From contig CALSOR010000004.1 of NCBI GenBank assembly GCA_943788025.1, positions 62,001-126,000 on the forward strand: a stretch of DNA of 64,000 nt, read 5' to 3'. The position numbers and the translations under genes were made by a program. Source of the DNA: JABAAE01 sp905480545 (GTDB lineage: Bacteria; Planctomycetota; Planctomycetia; Pirellulales; Pirellulaceae). Position 1 is the stretch's first letter; each line of letters opens with the position of its first letter. This document shows, in pieces, positions 33,543-43,931 of the stretch. The notes under the pieces are model-generated. The model saw nothing but the letters and a program-made list of their open reading frames with translations, was not told the origin of the DNA and ran no database searches.

Positions 33543-36125
33543 CTAATTCGACAGGCCGCCGAAGAAAATCGCGTTGAACATGATCCGATTGCTTCCATAC
33601 CAAAACGCTCGAAAGTTCGGATTCTGTGGAATGATGATTACCGTTCCGCGTCCTGAACTTGTCGCAATGACACCAGCGGATTTCCGCAGCAAATCTACAT
33701 TTTCCGCCGAGCAATAACCGGCAACCTGCGGATCCCCAGTGTAAACAACCGGATTGGAATAGGGGTTGGTTGACGGTTTGACGATGACTTTGTTGTTTCG
33801 AAAAACGGGAAGCGTCTTTTCAGTAAACCCATATCCAATTGGATGCGTATTATCGACCTTTGTCTCAAAGATCGCACCGCTAATTAGTTTGAGCGCCGCA
33901 GTGCTTCTCGCCGTATCAAACGGAAGCTGAATCGGAGTTTCTTTCTTCGTTATTTTCGTTGATGAATTCTTCACGAGATCCGAAAGGGACTCCTCCCCAA
34001 CAACTCCGCTGGTCACAAATTCAATATTCGCCACTCCGTTCGCTCTCGCCCAACTGACCGAAGATCCAATCAGTATCAAATTGCCGCCATTAGCAACCCA
34101 AGTCTTCAGCTTTTCAACACTCGCAACGTTTAAACTTTGATAACCACCACTGACCAATACGACAGTGTTGTATCTCGTCAAATTGACACGGCCAAAGTTC
34201 GCAGTGTCCAACATGGAAATTGGCATTTTCAAACGGGTATCGAAAAGATGCCAAACTTCGCCAGCCTCGTATCGGCTGACGCCACTTCCAATCAACATCG
34301 CAACCTTGGGACAATCGATGGCTGCAAATTGCCGACTTCCAAGATCAATTCCACCCGGCGTCAAACCGGTTTGAGTGGCACGAATCGGAACCGCAGTGTT
34401 CCCGAGCAATTCCTTAATTTTTGGCAGCTTTTCTTTCTGGATTCCGACAGGAATAAGAACGGTCCCATGCGGCATCTTGACCTGTTTTCCCTGTGTCGAA
34501 ATCGTGAACGCTTTTTTAGCGATACGAACTTTGATACCGGACTGCAAAAGCTGCCCCACCAACTCAGCCGCATCGTAAGATCGCCAGTCAACGAAATAGG
34601 CGAGTGCATCGGCGACCTGTTTCTTCTCTGGCGCTTTGGTGACCGAATCAAGCGTCAATCGTTTCATTCCAACCGATAGGAATTCACCATCAAAAGACGA
34701 CATTTGAACGCCAAACGCCGAGGGTAGATGCCAAGTCGAAACGTCGTAAAAAACATTTTCGGTAAAGTTCGTTCGCTTTTCGATCAATGACAAGAGAAAT
34801 CGGTATTCGGGTTGTCGAGCAGGCACGACCAATACGGTTTGACCGTCAACGACTTTTTCAAAAACATTGATGTCATGACGCAACAGGACCTCAGCAAAAT
34901 AACGCAATCGGCTTGCGTCACCATCGCTGCGAAACTCTAAAAACTTAAATTCAGCGTGCTTCGATAGCTCAAGTGACTCGACGTAGAAATCACGTTTGAA
35001 CTCATTCAATTTATCCTTCATGTCCACAGTCGCCGCCAAACTCGATAGCGAAGTTGTCACATGATTACGAATCGTAAAAGGAAACGTCAATTCCCCGTTG
35101 GGGCTATCTTGTCGGTGTCCACGAGAACTGGCTTGCTCAAACAAAATGCCAACCGAACCGTGAAGGTCCGGATAAGTCGAACCTTTGCCCATGTAAAAAT
35201 CGTCAAAGCCTTCTTCTGTCATATAAAGTGAGCCGATTTCATCGAGAGCCTTTGCATGGTAGAGAGACATTTCCGTCGTCAATTCGAAATTCTTTTTTGG
35301 CGTCAGAGGATTGTTCCGCGACGGAATTCCAGGTTGAAAAAAATAAGTCGAATTGGTTCCCATTTCATGAAAGTCCAAAACAACGTTTGGTTTCCATGCA
35401 TGAAACTGTTGAAGCCGACCGCGACTTTCGGGATGTTGGACAGGAAGCCAATCGCGATTCAAGTCAAACCAATAATAGTTGACCCGGCCACCCGGAAACG
35501 GCTGGTTGTGTTCAGCATGATCGGGATCTGGATTCTGAATTCGCCCGACGTGCCCATTCGCCCAACTCGCGAACCGGTTGAAACCGTCAGGGTTTAGACT
35601 GGGGTCAATCAACACAACGCAATTTTTCAAAATGCGGTCGATTTCTTTCCCCTGCGCCGCGGCCAGATAATAGGCAACTACGGCCGACGAATTCGACGCA
35701 CTCGATTCATCACCATGGACTCCATACCCCATGTTGATGACTGCGGGTAAATTCTTAACGTCGACTTCCGACGATTTAGCCGGATTCGTAAGTTGACGAT
35801 GCGTTTTTTGAATTTCGGAAAGCCGTTTCAAATTCTCAGGCGATGAGATCGTCAACATGATCGATGGTCGACCACCGTGAGTGTAAGCATAAACTTTTAG
35901 TGAGACTCGAGGCGATACACTTGCCAATTTCCGCAAATAGGAAACCAGTTGATGATGCTGAAGGTGACGTTCTCCAACGCGGAAACCCAAATGGGATTTC
36001 GGTGTTGGAATTTTTTCATCGACCTTCAAATCTTTTGGCAGATATTGAAAATCATCCGCTGTCACCGTGAATGACGTGGCAAGTAGAAACAATACACTGG
36101 TGCAAATCATGGTCGATCGTAGCAT
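33543..36125 (-). CDS. Secreted M14-type zinc carboxypeptidase
   Basis: 860 residues with an N-terminal signal peptide (ICTSVLFLLATSFTVTA). The M14 zinc site is visible as HGDE (His137, Glu140 in GYGVHGDESSASNSS) with a third His at 253 (VVLDFHEMG). An Arg/Asn-rich substrate segment lies between (IDPSLNPDGFNRFASW, FDLNRDW). The second half has a glutamine-amidotransferase-like fold by style (VAMLIGSGVSRYEAGEVWHLFD). It should trim peptides or amino sugars-linked peptides in the periplasm or outside; the substrate is unknown. Single-gene unit. Confidence 0.88.
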   Translation of the reverse strand: MLRSTMICTSVLFLLATSFTVTADDFQYLPKDLKVDEKIPTPKSHLGFRVGERHLQHHQLVSYLRKLASVSPRVSLKVYAYTHGGRPSIMLTISSPENLKRLSEIQKTHRQLTNPAKSSEVDVKNLPAVINMGYGVHGDESSASNSSAVVAYYLAAAQGKEIDRILKNCVVLIDPSLNPDGFNRFASWANGHVGRIQNPDPDHAEHNQPFPGGRVNYYWFDLNRDWLPVQHPESRGRLQQFHAWKPNVVLDFHEMGTNSTYFFQPGIPSRNNPLTPKKNFELTTEMSLYHAKALDEIGSLYMTEEGFDDFYMGKGSTYPDLHGSVGILFEQASSRGHRQDSPNGELTFPFTIRNHVTTSLSSLAATVDMKDKLNEFKRDFYVESLELSKHAEFKFLEFRSDGDASRLRYFAEVLLRHDINVFEKVVDGQTVLVVPARQPEYRFLLSLIEKRTNFTENVFYDVSTWHLPSAFGVQMSSFDGEFLSVGMKRLTLDSVTKAPEKKQVADALAYFVDWRSYDAAELVGQLLQSGIKVRIAKKAFTISTQGKQVKMPHGTVLIPVGIQKEKLPKIKELLGNTAVPIRATQTGLTPGGIDLGSRQFAAIDCPKVAMLIGSGVSRYEAGEVWHLFDTRLKMPISMLDTANFGRVNLTRYNTVVLVSGGYQSLNVASVEKLKTWVANGGNLILIGSSVSWARANGVANIEFVTSGVVGEESLSDLVKNSSTKITKKETPIQLPFDTARSTAALKLISGAIFETKVDNTHPIGYGFTEKTLPVFRNNKVIVKPSTNPYSNPVVYTGDPQVAGYCSAENVDLLRKSAGVIATSSGRGTVIIIPQNPNFRAFWYGSNRIMFNAIFFGGLSN

Positions 36126-36330
36126 CTTTTCCTCATATTTTTTGCTTCAGTATAGTCGAAGATCTTTCCGACAGAATGCATTTGATGAAAGCCCTATTTC
36201 ACGATAACCATCGCAAAATAAGCAAGCCTTCAAAGCCGCGGCTCTGAAACTCACTTTGTTTGCCAGAGCGATGAACCAAACCACTTATGTCTTGGACGTT
36301 GAAATTCTATCTCAAGAACCGGCTCGAAGC

Positions 36331-36822
36331 TTAAGCAAATGCAGAAGCAAGGAAATCTTCGGTAAGTTGAGTGATGCCGGGCGATGAACTTTCGCGAGGC
36401 CCCGCCACATTTAAGACGTGTACGTTTTCACGGACGATCCAGTCGCAAACGCGCGTGATGTGAACAACTTGCTTGACCTCGTTTGCGAGATCAAGAGCCA
36501 AACAAGGTCGATGGTGCCGCTTGGCCAATTTAAACGTCAGTTGCGTTCCACCGCTGATTTTTCCGCAATGTAAAATCAATGTGCCATCGGAGTCAATGAC
36601 ATTCTTTTCCGTCCGTACCGAATAATCGGATTCATTCGTTTCAATCAGGTTGTAAACCAAATCAATTGGGCCGTCTTCGGAGCGGCGTCCCCTTGGACAC
36701 CAACCACCGTGTTCAATATCCAAAAAAATCGCTGCATCTAACGCTGCACGGTCCACCCCTGTCTGACCTCCAGACACGATTTTCCGCAACGGAAACTCTC
36801 GACCATAAATAATGGGATCCAT
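36331..36822 (-). CDS. Putative molybdenum carrier-like protein
   Basis: 163 residues. The start motif IVSGGQTGVDRAALDAAI and the segments GWCPRGRRSEDGPI and TLILHCGKISGGTQLT are typical of the Moco carrier-like Rossmann family related to lysine-decarboxylase-like proteins. It may bind a nucleotide-like ligand. No molybdenum cofactor gene is near. It lies upstream of nothing on its strand apart from the M14 gene 205 bases away. Confidence 0.85.
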   Translation of the reverse strand: MDPIIYGREFPLRKIVSGGQTGVDRAALDAAIFLDIEHGGWCPRGRRSEDGPIDLVYNLIETNESDYSVRTEKNVIDSDGTLILHCGKISGGTQLTFKLAKRHHRPCLALDLANEVKQVVHITRVCDWIVRENVHVLNVAGPRESSSPGITQLTEDFLASAFA

Positions 36823-36861
36823 TCGTGACTCAATCGAACTCAGAAGACCTGGGCGCGAAGG

Positions 36862-38481
36862 CTAGTTTATTTTCTTCCGGACCGTGGCACTATCCTTACA
36901 TCCAATCCGGCAAGCTTTCACTTCAATCAGGTCAGAACCAATTTGCAACTGCCGGTTTGCTTCCGAGTATAGAATCCACGGCGACCATGTTCCATTGGCT
37001 TGAGATCGATAGGTAATCGAAGCACCTTCAGTTGCTGAGGCTGCCACGATTCTCAAACCATCATCACTTGCCTCAACCCTCAATTCCGGGGCTGCAACCT
37101 TGACCCGCAACTTTTCAATCCGTTCCATCAAGACGGGTTCAGAAATCATACCAAGATCACCAACATCAATCTGCCAATCTTCGGTCGCCTTTCGCATTTT
37201 GGAAAGCGTACTCGCATGGTTCGGGTCGTTGGCAAGATTATGAACATTGTGTGGGTCGTTTTCGCAGTCGTACAACTCTTCGATCGGTTTCGGTTTGGCA
37301 AACCAATGCCCCTGTGCCGCGGTCAATTTCCCTTCCGCATGCAAACGACGCCATTGCTTCATGGCCGGCATCTTATCCATGTATTCAATCCCCTGAGCAT
37401 ATGTCTTTTCCGGCTCATAGTTGCGGATGTAACGAAAGTTGCGACTCCGAGCACTTCGCTGTAACTCATAAGATTCGTCCATTCGATCACGATGAGCAAA
37501 CACATAATCTGGTTCAGGCTCCTTCTTTTCTCCAATCAAAACCCGACCATGCGTGTATTCCGGCGGCTCGACACCAGCAACAGATAACGTCGTAGCGGTC
37601 AAATCAATGAGCGTCACAATGTCCTTTCGAACGCTTTGTTTTTCGAGCTTACCGGGCCACCGCATGATCACAGGGACGTGGGTACCCGAATCGTAAATCC
37701 AACGCTTTCCGCGTGGCATGCCCTGACCATGATCGGACCAAAAAACAACTAGCGTGTTTTCCGCTAATCCATCATCCTCCAGTTTTTGAAGAATCTGACC
37801 AACCTGCCGATCCATCTCTGAAATATTATCGTGATACCAAGCCCAGTTTTTTCGGGCTTCAGGCGTGTTGGGGATGTACGGAGGCAAAGTTTCTGCAGCT
37901 TGATCCGGATCGTGAATCTGATTTGCTGCAAGTTTCTTTTTGATTTGTGCATGGCGTTCTTCGCCGTGACGAATTTGACTTTCATGACAAACGGTCAAAT
38001 TGATCACCGAGAAGAATGGCTGGTCATCGGCTCGCCCGCGCCAATCGTTATGCTTATTGCCTTGCCGATCCCAGGCCGTGAAAGGTGGTTCGAACTGATA
38101 ATCTGTCTTGCTCCGGTTGGTGCAGTAATAACCGACTCCACGAAGGTACTCGGGAAAACACTTGATATGGGGCGGTGTGACGATTCGGCTTCGCATATGC
38201 TGCGAACCAATAGAAACTGGATAGACTCCAGTAATCACACCACTTCTCAAAATCGCACAAACACCGGAATGCGTGAAGGCTCGATCAAAGCGAACACCTT
38301 GTTTCGCCAAGGCATCCAGATTCGGTGTCCTGGCATAGGAATCGCCATAACATCCAAGATTTGGACTGATATCCTCGCAACTGATCCACAGTATGTTTGG
38401 CCTTGTTTCGTCAATGGCGGAAACCCATTGGGCGAACAGACTGAACAAAAACGTGAGAGCAAAAATTAAAGTTGTTTTCAC
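36862..38481 (-). CDS. Secreted sulfatase with unusual active-site motif
   Basis: 539 residues from a GTG at 38481 that opens a signal peptide (TTLIFALTFLFSLFAQWVSA); the frame extends 42 codons upstream to another GTG, which would bury the signal. Sulfatase core: RPNILWISCEDISPNLGCYG, metal-binding segment VFWSDHGQGMPRGKRW. The formylglycine site reads VCAILRSGVITG (Cys75), where the family normally has C-x-P-(S/A)-R. The Pro and Ser/Ala are replaced by Ile and Leu, so maturation by the formylglycine enzyme is doubtful. The C-terminal part has a chitobiase-like beta domain (EGASITYRSQANGTWSPW). Confidence 0.9.
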   Translation of the reverse strand: MKTTLIFALTFLFSLFAQWVSAIDETRPNILWISCEDISPNLGCYGDSYARTPNLDALAKQGVRFDRAFTHSGVCAILRSGVITGVYPVSIGSQHMRSRIVTPPHIKCFPEYLRGVGYYCTNRSKTDYQFEPPFTAWDRQGNKHNDWRGRADDQPFFSVINLTVCHESQIRHGEERHAQIKKKLAANQIHDPDQAAETLPPYIPNTPEARKNWAWYHDNISEMDRQVGQILQKLEDDGLAENTLVVFWSDHGQGMPRGKRWIYDSGTHVPVIMRWPGKLEKQSVRKDIVTLIDLTATTLSVAGVEPPEYTHGRVLIGEKKEPEPDYVFAHRDRMDESYELQRSARSRNFRYIRNYEPEKTYAQGIEYMDKMPAMKQWRRLHAEGKLTAAQGHWFAKPKPIEELYDCENDPHNVHNLANDPNHASTLSKMRKATEDWQIDVGDLGMISEPVLMERIEKLRVKVAAPELRVEASDDGLRIVAASATEGASITYRSQANGTWSPWILYSEANRQLQIGSDLIEVKACRIGCKDSATVRKKIN

Positions 38482-38610
38482 AGGACTACCAAACCAAAGG
38501 ACACAATCGAAACAAAAACATTCCCTTGCCACGATTGTAGCCCAACTCCGATTCAGTTTCTGCTGATTGCATGCTGAATTTTTATAGGATGATGTTGGAG
38601 GTGTCACGTT

Positions 38611-38871
38611 TTAGCGTTGAAGATTCCATGATTTGGCTGCAGCAATCGATTCCGAAAACGTCCGCTCGATCGGCGTCTTGCTATCGCGAGATTCACTTGT
38701 TTGTAAATCACCGCCCTGAAATAAGACCCAAGCGATGAAGGCCAATGAAATTAATCCCACTATTTCCATCACAGCATTACCAATCTTCTTGATTGGCTTT
38801 TTTGTCCGCTTCGAATTCGAAGCTTTTTTTCGACTGGTTTCCCGGCGTGGCCTGATTGATCGTTTCATCAT
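38611..38871 (-). CDS. Small single-pass membrane protein upstream of the sulfatase
   Basis: 86 residues. The start is well fixed: AGGAGG lies six bases before tandem ATG codons. A very basic cytoplasmic N-terminus (about 30 residues) is followed by one membrane helix (MEIVGLISLAFIAWVLFQ) and a short polar tail. It ends just before the sulfatase frame begins. Function unknown. Confidence 0.75.
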   Translation of the reverse strand: MMKRSIRPRRETSRKKASNSKRTKKPIKKIGNAVMEIVGLISLAFIAWVLFQGGDLQTSESRDSKTPIERTFSESIAAAKSWNLQR

Positions 38872-39187
38872 TATCCTCCTTGGGCGGCAAGTGACCGCAC
38901 TGATTAATCAAAAGACGAAACAGTTATGTTGCAACTGCCGTTCCAAATGCAAAAACCACCAAAAACGCGGGCTATTAAACATTTATTATTTTGTAAGAAT
39001 TACAAGATAGTCATCGCGTAATCACTTTGACTACTCATTTTCGACAGACTGATCGCGCCTACCCTTCAACCTTTTTCTCCAAACGGATTCTCCAATCGAT
39101 CCAATTTCGCAAGACCTTCGTGATCAGATCGCCGACGACTATTTCTCGCTACTTCCATTTGATCCCTATCCGGTTCAAGAGGAAGCG

Positions 39188-41407
39188 ATGCTGTCGTGGT
39201 TCACTTCCGAACAAGGCGTTCTCGTTTGCGCCCCAACTGGAACAGGGAAAACGCTGATTGCCGAAGCCGCAATCTATGAAGCACTTCGTTTAGGAAAACG
39301 AGTCTATTACACAACGCCTTTAATCGCCCTAACCGATCAAAAATTTGAAGAGCTACGAGAGTCAGTCGTTAAGTGGGGGTTCAGCGCAGACGACGTTGGG
39401 TTGGTTACAGGCAATCGACAAGTCAACGGGCAGGCTAAAGTTCTTGTCGTTGTCGCCGAAATATTGCTGAATCGCTTACTTGATTCCGAGGCATTTGATC
39501 TGAGCGAAGATTGGGCAGTTGTGATGGACGAGTTCCATAGCTTCAATGATCCGACTCGCGGCATCGTTTGGGAATTTGGACTGGCGTTACTCCCTGAGAA
39601 TGTGAAAACGATGTTGCTGTCTGCGACAATCGGAAATGGCAGAGAATTCATCAACTGGCTCAAACATCGCCACGACCGGACGCTGACATTTGTTGAAGGA
39701 AAAGAACGAAAAATCCCGCTCACTTTCCGCTGGATCGGTGACGAACATTTGGCCGATCACATTGAAGATATGGCGCAAGGCTCGCCTGAAGAGCGGAAAA
39801 CCCCCGCCTTGATCTTCTGTTTCAATCGCGAGGAATGCTGGACCGTTGGCGAGCAATTAAAGGGACGCAAACTTCTTGACGACCAACGACAAAAAACGAT
39901 AGCCAACCGATTAGCTGAATACGATTTCAGCGAAGGTGTTGGGCCGAAGCTAAAGCAAATACTGATGCGGGCAGTCGGCGTCCACCACGCGGGTGTGCTT
40001 CCAAAGTACCGTCGAATCGTGGAAGAACTTTTCCAAGACAAGTTACTTTCGGTATGCGTTTGCACCGAAACGTTGGCCGCAGGCATCAATTTGCCGGCAC
40101 GCAGCGTTGTCCTTCCAACCATACTAAAAGGTCCGCCGGGCAAACGAAAAGTAGTCGATTCGAGCAGTGGACATCAAATGTTTGGGCGAGCCGGTCGTCC
40201 ACAATTTGACACCGAAGGAAACGTCTACGCACTAGCACACGAAGACGATGTCAAACTTCATCGCTGGAAGGAAAAATTTGCTCAGATACCGGCAGACACG
40301 AAAGATCCAGGGCTATTGAAAGCCAAAAAGGCATTGAAGAAAAAAATGCCCAAACGAAGAGAAAATCAGCAATACTGGACTGAACAGCAATTCGAAAAGT
40401 TGCGGGATGCTCCGCCACTGAACCTTTCAAGCCACGGTCCCCTACCCTGGCGGTTGCTGGCGCACATGCTGCAAATTTCGCCGGATGTAAAACCGATTCG
40501 CGAACTGGTCGGCAAACGCTTACTCGATAGTGGACGCGCCGAAAAAGCCCAAGAAGCACTCGATGAGATGTTGATGACTTTGTGGCGATCCGGTTACGTC
40601 GAGCTTGAACCCAAACCGGTCATCAAATCGGAATCTGAGATTGCCGCGGCAAATGAAACCCACATGATGCCGGACGGTCGCCAGACAACCGACGATGTTT
40701 CATTGCCTCGTCCCGAATTTGCGTACCCTACCGAGCGTGCTGAATTCATGAGTGAGCTTCGGGCTATCAATCCATTATATGGCCTATTCATGGTCAACCA
40801 GTTGGGAATTGCGGATCGCGAAGAATGGATCCAAGCCTTCGAAAGCGTTTTGGAAATGCCCATGTCAGTCGGTCCGGGCATTCGCGTTCCGAAACACGAT
40901 GAAATGCCGCCGGGAAACCTACAAGTCGAACGACTCGATGAGCAATTACTTGGTCTTGGCTTGGCAACACAAGAAGAACTGGTGGGCAAGCAGAAAGATG
41001 ATGACGACGACAAAAAGAGGTCCCTATTTGAAGAAGAACGCGTCTTCGTTTTAACGCTCTCTGAAAAACTACGAAGACTCTTTGATTACGAGTTTCCAAA
41101 TGTTCATGATGTCAGAACGAATAGCGTTTGGTGCGTGGGCGAACTCCTGGAATTTGGTCACTTCAATAAATACGTGACCGCGAAGAAACTACAAAAACAA
41201 GAGGGCATGATTTTTCGACATGCACTGAGAATGGTTTTGCTGATTGACGAGTTCGCAAGAATCTGTCCACCAGAACGGGATCCAGACGAATGGGCGGACG
41301 AACTTTACGATGTCGCTGATCAACTTTCTGACATTTGCAAGGAAGTTGACCCGCAAACCACAGAAAAGATGCTGGAAGAAGCCAAACGCAAGGAGCCAAA
41401 CGATTAA
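39188..41407 (+). CDS. Ski2-like DExH-box helicase
   Basis: 739 residues from the first ATG. Motif I is CAPTGTGKT, motif II MDEFH, motif III LLSATIGN. The second RecA domain has FCFNREECW, HHAGVLPKYRR, TETLAAGINLPARSVV and QMFGRAGRPQ, the Ski2/Mtr4/Hel308 style. The C-terminal 350 residues are helical, with an acidic stretch (KDDDDDKK). Clear homologous sequence (DDYFSLLPFDPYPVQEEA) continues in frame upstream of the ATG to a stop at 39050, with no ATG, GTG or TTG. The true start is therefore non-canonical or lost to an indel. RNA or DNA unwinding is inferred. Confidence 0.92.
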   Translation: MLSWFTSEQGVLVCAPTGTGKTLIAEAAIYEALRLGKRVYYTTPLIALTDQKFEELRESVVKWGFSADDVGLVTGNRQVNGQAKVLVVVAEILLNRLLDSEAFDLSEDWAVVMDEFHSFNDPTRGIVWEFGLALLPENVKTMLLSATIGNGREFINWLKHRHDRTLTFVEGKERKIPLTFRWIGDEHLADHIEDMAQGSPEERKTPALIFCFNREECWTVGEQLKGRKLLDDQRQKTIANRLAEYDFSEGVGPKLKQILMRAVGVHHAGVLPKYRRIVEELFQDKLLSVCVCTETLAAGINLPARSVVLPTILKGPPGKRKVVDSSSGHQMFGRAGRPQFDTEGNVYALAHEDDVKLHRWKEKFAQIPADTKDPGLLKAKKALKKKMPKRRENQQYWTEQQFEKLRDAPPLNLSSHGPLPWRLLAHMLQISPDVKPIRELVGKRLLDSGRAEKAQEALDEMLMTLWRSGYVELEPKPVIKSESEIAAANETHMMPDGRQTTDDVSLPRPEFAYPTERAEFMSELRAINPLYGLFMVNQLGIADREEWIQAFESVLEMPMSVGPGIRVPKHDEMPPGNLQVERLDEQLLGLGLATQEELVGKQKDDDDDKKRSLFEEERVFVLTLSEKLRRLFDYEFPNVHDVRTNSVWCVGELLEFGHFNKYVTAKKLQKQEGMIFRHALRMVLLIDEFARICPPERDPDEWADELYDVADQLSDICKEVDPQTTEKMLEEAKRKEPND

Positions 41408-41961
41408 TTGAGAAAGACATTGTCCGCATCAACGTTTGGGGTGCGTTCCTCGATGATCAAAGATTGCTTATTGGCAGAGTGGATTCAAACCCTCGTTCCA
41501 GTCTCGAAGCATCTTGTTGCACTTCTCTCAGGTTTTTAGGTAGTCCGAGTGATATCCTTGCGCGAACGTCAATTTCCGATCTTGGTTCCGTTTAAATTCC
41601 CCAAAAGTGAATCCCAATCGGTAAATTGCGACTCCAAACAAAACCGCAGCCGTAAACCGTTTATCGGTCGCACGCTTGAACATGATCGTATTCCGTAACG
41701 CACCTTGGCATTCAACTCAGATTTTCGCCCCATCCAATAAGTTTTACCTCACCTATCACTCCGCAGCATCAGCGTGATTAATTTCCCAAGCAGACCATAG
41801 GCCGAAAACGCCGCAAGAAGCTTGAGGGGGGATCCTGTTTGACCGATCGATTCGGATTTGGACGGCAATTCGCAGAAGACGACTTGTTTGGGATGGCGAT
41901 CTTTTGAAAGATAGGCGTCTAAAACAAATAGTATTCGTCGGGAAAATTGGAGAAGAAATTG
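41408..41961. other. Intergenic stretch, nothing recognised
   Basis: About 550 bases between the helicase and oligoendopeptidase genes. No convincing small gene, hairpin with T run, or repeat was seen. Short minus-strand frames have no family features. Confidence 0.4.
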
Positions 41962-43767
41962 ATGGCAAATGTGATTGAATTACCGAATCGTGACGAAGTC
42001 GCTCTACAAGACACCTGGGACCTTACCTACCTTTTCGAGACCGACGACGATTGGACAGCATCACTTGAGAAGCTGGCTTCACAGGTGGAACGCTATGAAT
42101 CATTCAAAGGCCGCCTGTCCGACAGCCCGGACGTCCTCGCCGACTGCCTGCAATTTGACGGCGACCTGGAGCGTATCTGTGACAAATTATCGAATTACGC
42201 CTACCTGAAAACGACTGAAGACCAAACCAACAGCACGTACCAAGGTTTTTTGGCAAGGTTTAGAAACGTGGCAACCAAGGCGAGTGAGGCAGCAAGCTTT
42301 ATTCGACCGGAACTTCTTGAAATTCAAGAAGAAAAGATCGCAGAATTTCTGACGCACCCTTCGTTGGAAAAATTCAAACTCATGATCGAAAGAATCATCC
42401 GATACAAGCCTTATACTCTTTCGAATCGCGAAGAAGAAATCATCGCCATGCAGGGCGAAATGGCGGGCGCTGCGGGAAATGCCTTTCGCAAGCTCAATGA
42501 TGCCGACCTTAAATTCGGCAACGTTGAAAATGAGAAAGGTGAGTCAATCGAATTGTCTCATTCTACGTTTGCTCAGTTCTTAAAATCACCGAATCGTGAG
42601 GTTCGCAAAAATGCGTTTAATCAATACTACGCGCAATTTGCCGCGCATGAAAACACATTGGCAGCAACACTGGAAGGCTCAATTCAAAGAGACGTTTATT
42701 ACGCAAGAGTGCGTGGTTACGACAGTGCAATTTCGTCGGCATTGTTTAGCGATGATGTCCCACATTCTGTTTACGATAACTTGATCTCGGCCGTGCGTGA
42801 AAACTTGCCAGCGGTTCATCGATACTACGACCTTCGACGACGAAAAATGGGACTGGATGACATCCATCAGTACGATACATACGTGCCGATTCTCAATGAA
42901 ATCGAAATGAAGCACACATGGGCTGAAGCAACTGAGGTTGTGATCAACTCTCTCGCACCACTGGGAGACGAATACTGCGCCACGCTTAAAGAAGGCCTAA
43001 CAGGTCGTTGGTGTGACCGATATCCCAATCGGAATAAACAGAGTGGGGCATTCAGCTACGGCATTTATGACGGAAAGCCGTACATTATGATGAATTACAA
43101 ACCAGATGTTCTAAACGATGTGTTTACATTGACCCATGAAGCCGGTCATTCGATGCATACGTATTACTCAGCTGCGAATCAACCTTACGAATACTACAAC
43201 TATTCGATCTTCGTTGCCGAAGTTGCCAGCACTTTCAATGAGCAATTGCTTGCCAAGCACCTGATGGAGAATGCCAAAGACGACCGTCACCGAGCCTATT
43301 TTGTCAACAATCAGATCGATGACATCCGCGCGACGATTATCCGTCAAACGATGTTTGCCGAGTTCGAAAAGACCACACATGAAATGGCCGAAGCTGGAGA
43401 ACCTCTCACCGTTGAGAGCTTCCAAGCAAATTACCGCGAATTATTGGCGGCTTACTTTGGCCCGGAGTTTGTACTGGACGACCAACTTTCTCTCGAATGC
43501 TTCCGCATTCCGCATTTTTATCGAGCATTTTATGTTTACCAGTACGCTACTGGACTTTCGGCAGCCATTGCACTCAGCCGAAAAGTACTGAACGACGAGA
43601 AAGATGCACTCTCGAAATACCTCAATTTCCTAAGCGGTGGCTGTTCAAAGATGCCGCTTGAATTGCTTAGCGATGCAGGCGTCGATATGCGTCAACCAGA
43701 ACCTGTCAATTCTGCTTTGCAACAATTTTCGGAATTGGTTGATCAGCTTGATCAACTTTTGGATTAA
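41962..43767 (+). CDS. pepF: Oligoendopeptidase F (M3B family)
   Basis: 601 residues from the ATG at 41962; an upstream TTG in frame is less likely. The zinc motif is HEAGH (His392, Glu393, His396) inside FTLTHEAGHSMHTYYS, with the third ligand Glu in IFVAEVASTFNEQL. The N-terminal half is the usual helical cap. The enzyme degrades short peptides in the cytoplasm. Length and motif spacing match the family. Single-gene unit. Confidence 0.95.
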   Translation: MANVIELPNRDEVALQDTWDLTYLFETDDDWTASLEKLASQVERYESFKGRLSDSPDVLADCLQFDGDLERICDKLSNYAYLKTTEDQTNSTYQGFLARFRNVATKASEAASFIRPELLEIQEEKIAEFLTHPSLEKFKLMIERIIRYKPYTLSNREEEIIAMQGEMAGAAGNAFRKLNDADLKFGNVENEKGESIELSHSTFAQFLKSPNREVRKNAFNQYYAQFAAHENTLAATLEGSIQRDVYYARVRGYDSAISSALFSDDVPHSVYDNLISAVRENLPAVHRYYDLRRRKMGLDDIHQYDTYVPILNEIEMKHTWAEATEVVINSLAPLGDEYCATLKEGLTGRWCDRYPNRNKQSGAFSYGIYDGKPYIMMNYKPDVLNDVFTLTHEAGHSMHTYYSAANQPYEYYNYSIFVAEVASTFNEQLLAKHLMENAKDDRHRAYFVNNQIDDIRATIIRQTMFAEFEKTTHEMAEAGEPLTVESFQANYRELLAAYFGPEFVLDDQLSLECFRIPHFYRAFYVYQYATGLSAAIALSRKVLNDEKDALSKYLNFLSGGCSKMPLELLSDAGVDMRQPEPVNSALQQFSELVDQLDQLLD

Positions 43768-43931
43768 TTGTGGCCCAAAAAACTCATGTCTTTGTACGAC
43801 CGCCCGATTTTGGGCTGCTAGCACCATCGATCTTGAGTCCAAAATGCAATATTCGTATCATTCGCGAGATTGATGACAGCGACGGTCGCTGCGCGGCGCA
43901 GGTTCGGTAGAAGCGGAACTAAATAACATTT

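Noticed and set aside
39027..39257. A separate 76-residue gene before the helicase
   Set aside because: It overlaps the helicase start in another frame and lacks any domain; at most it supplies the helicase N-terminus after a shift.
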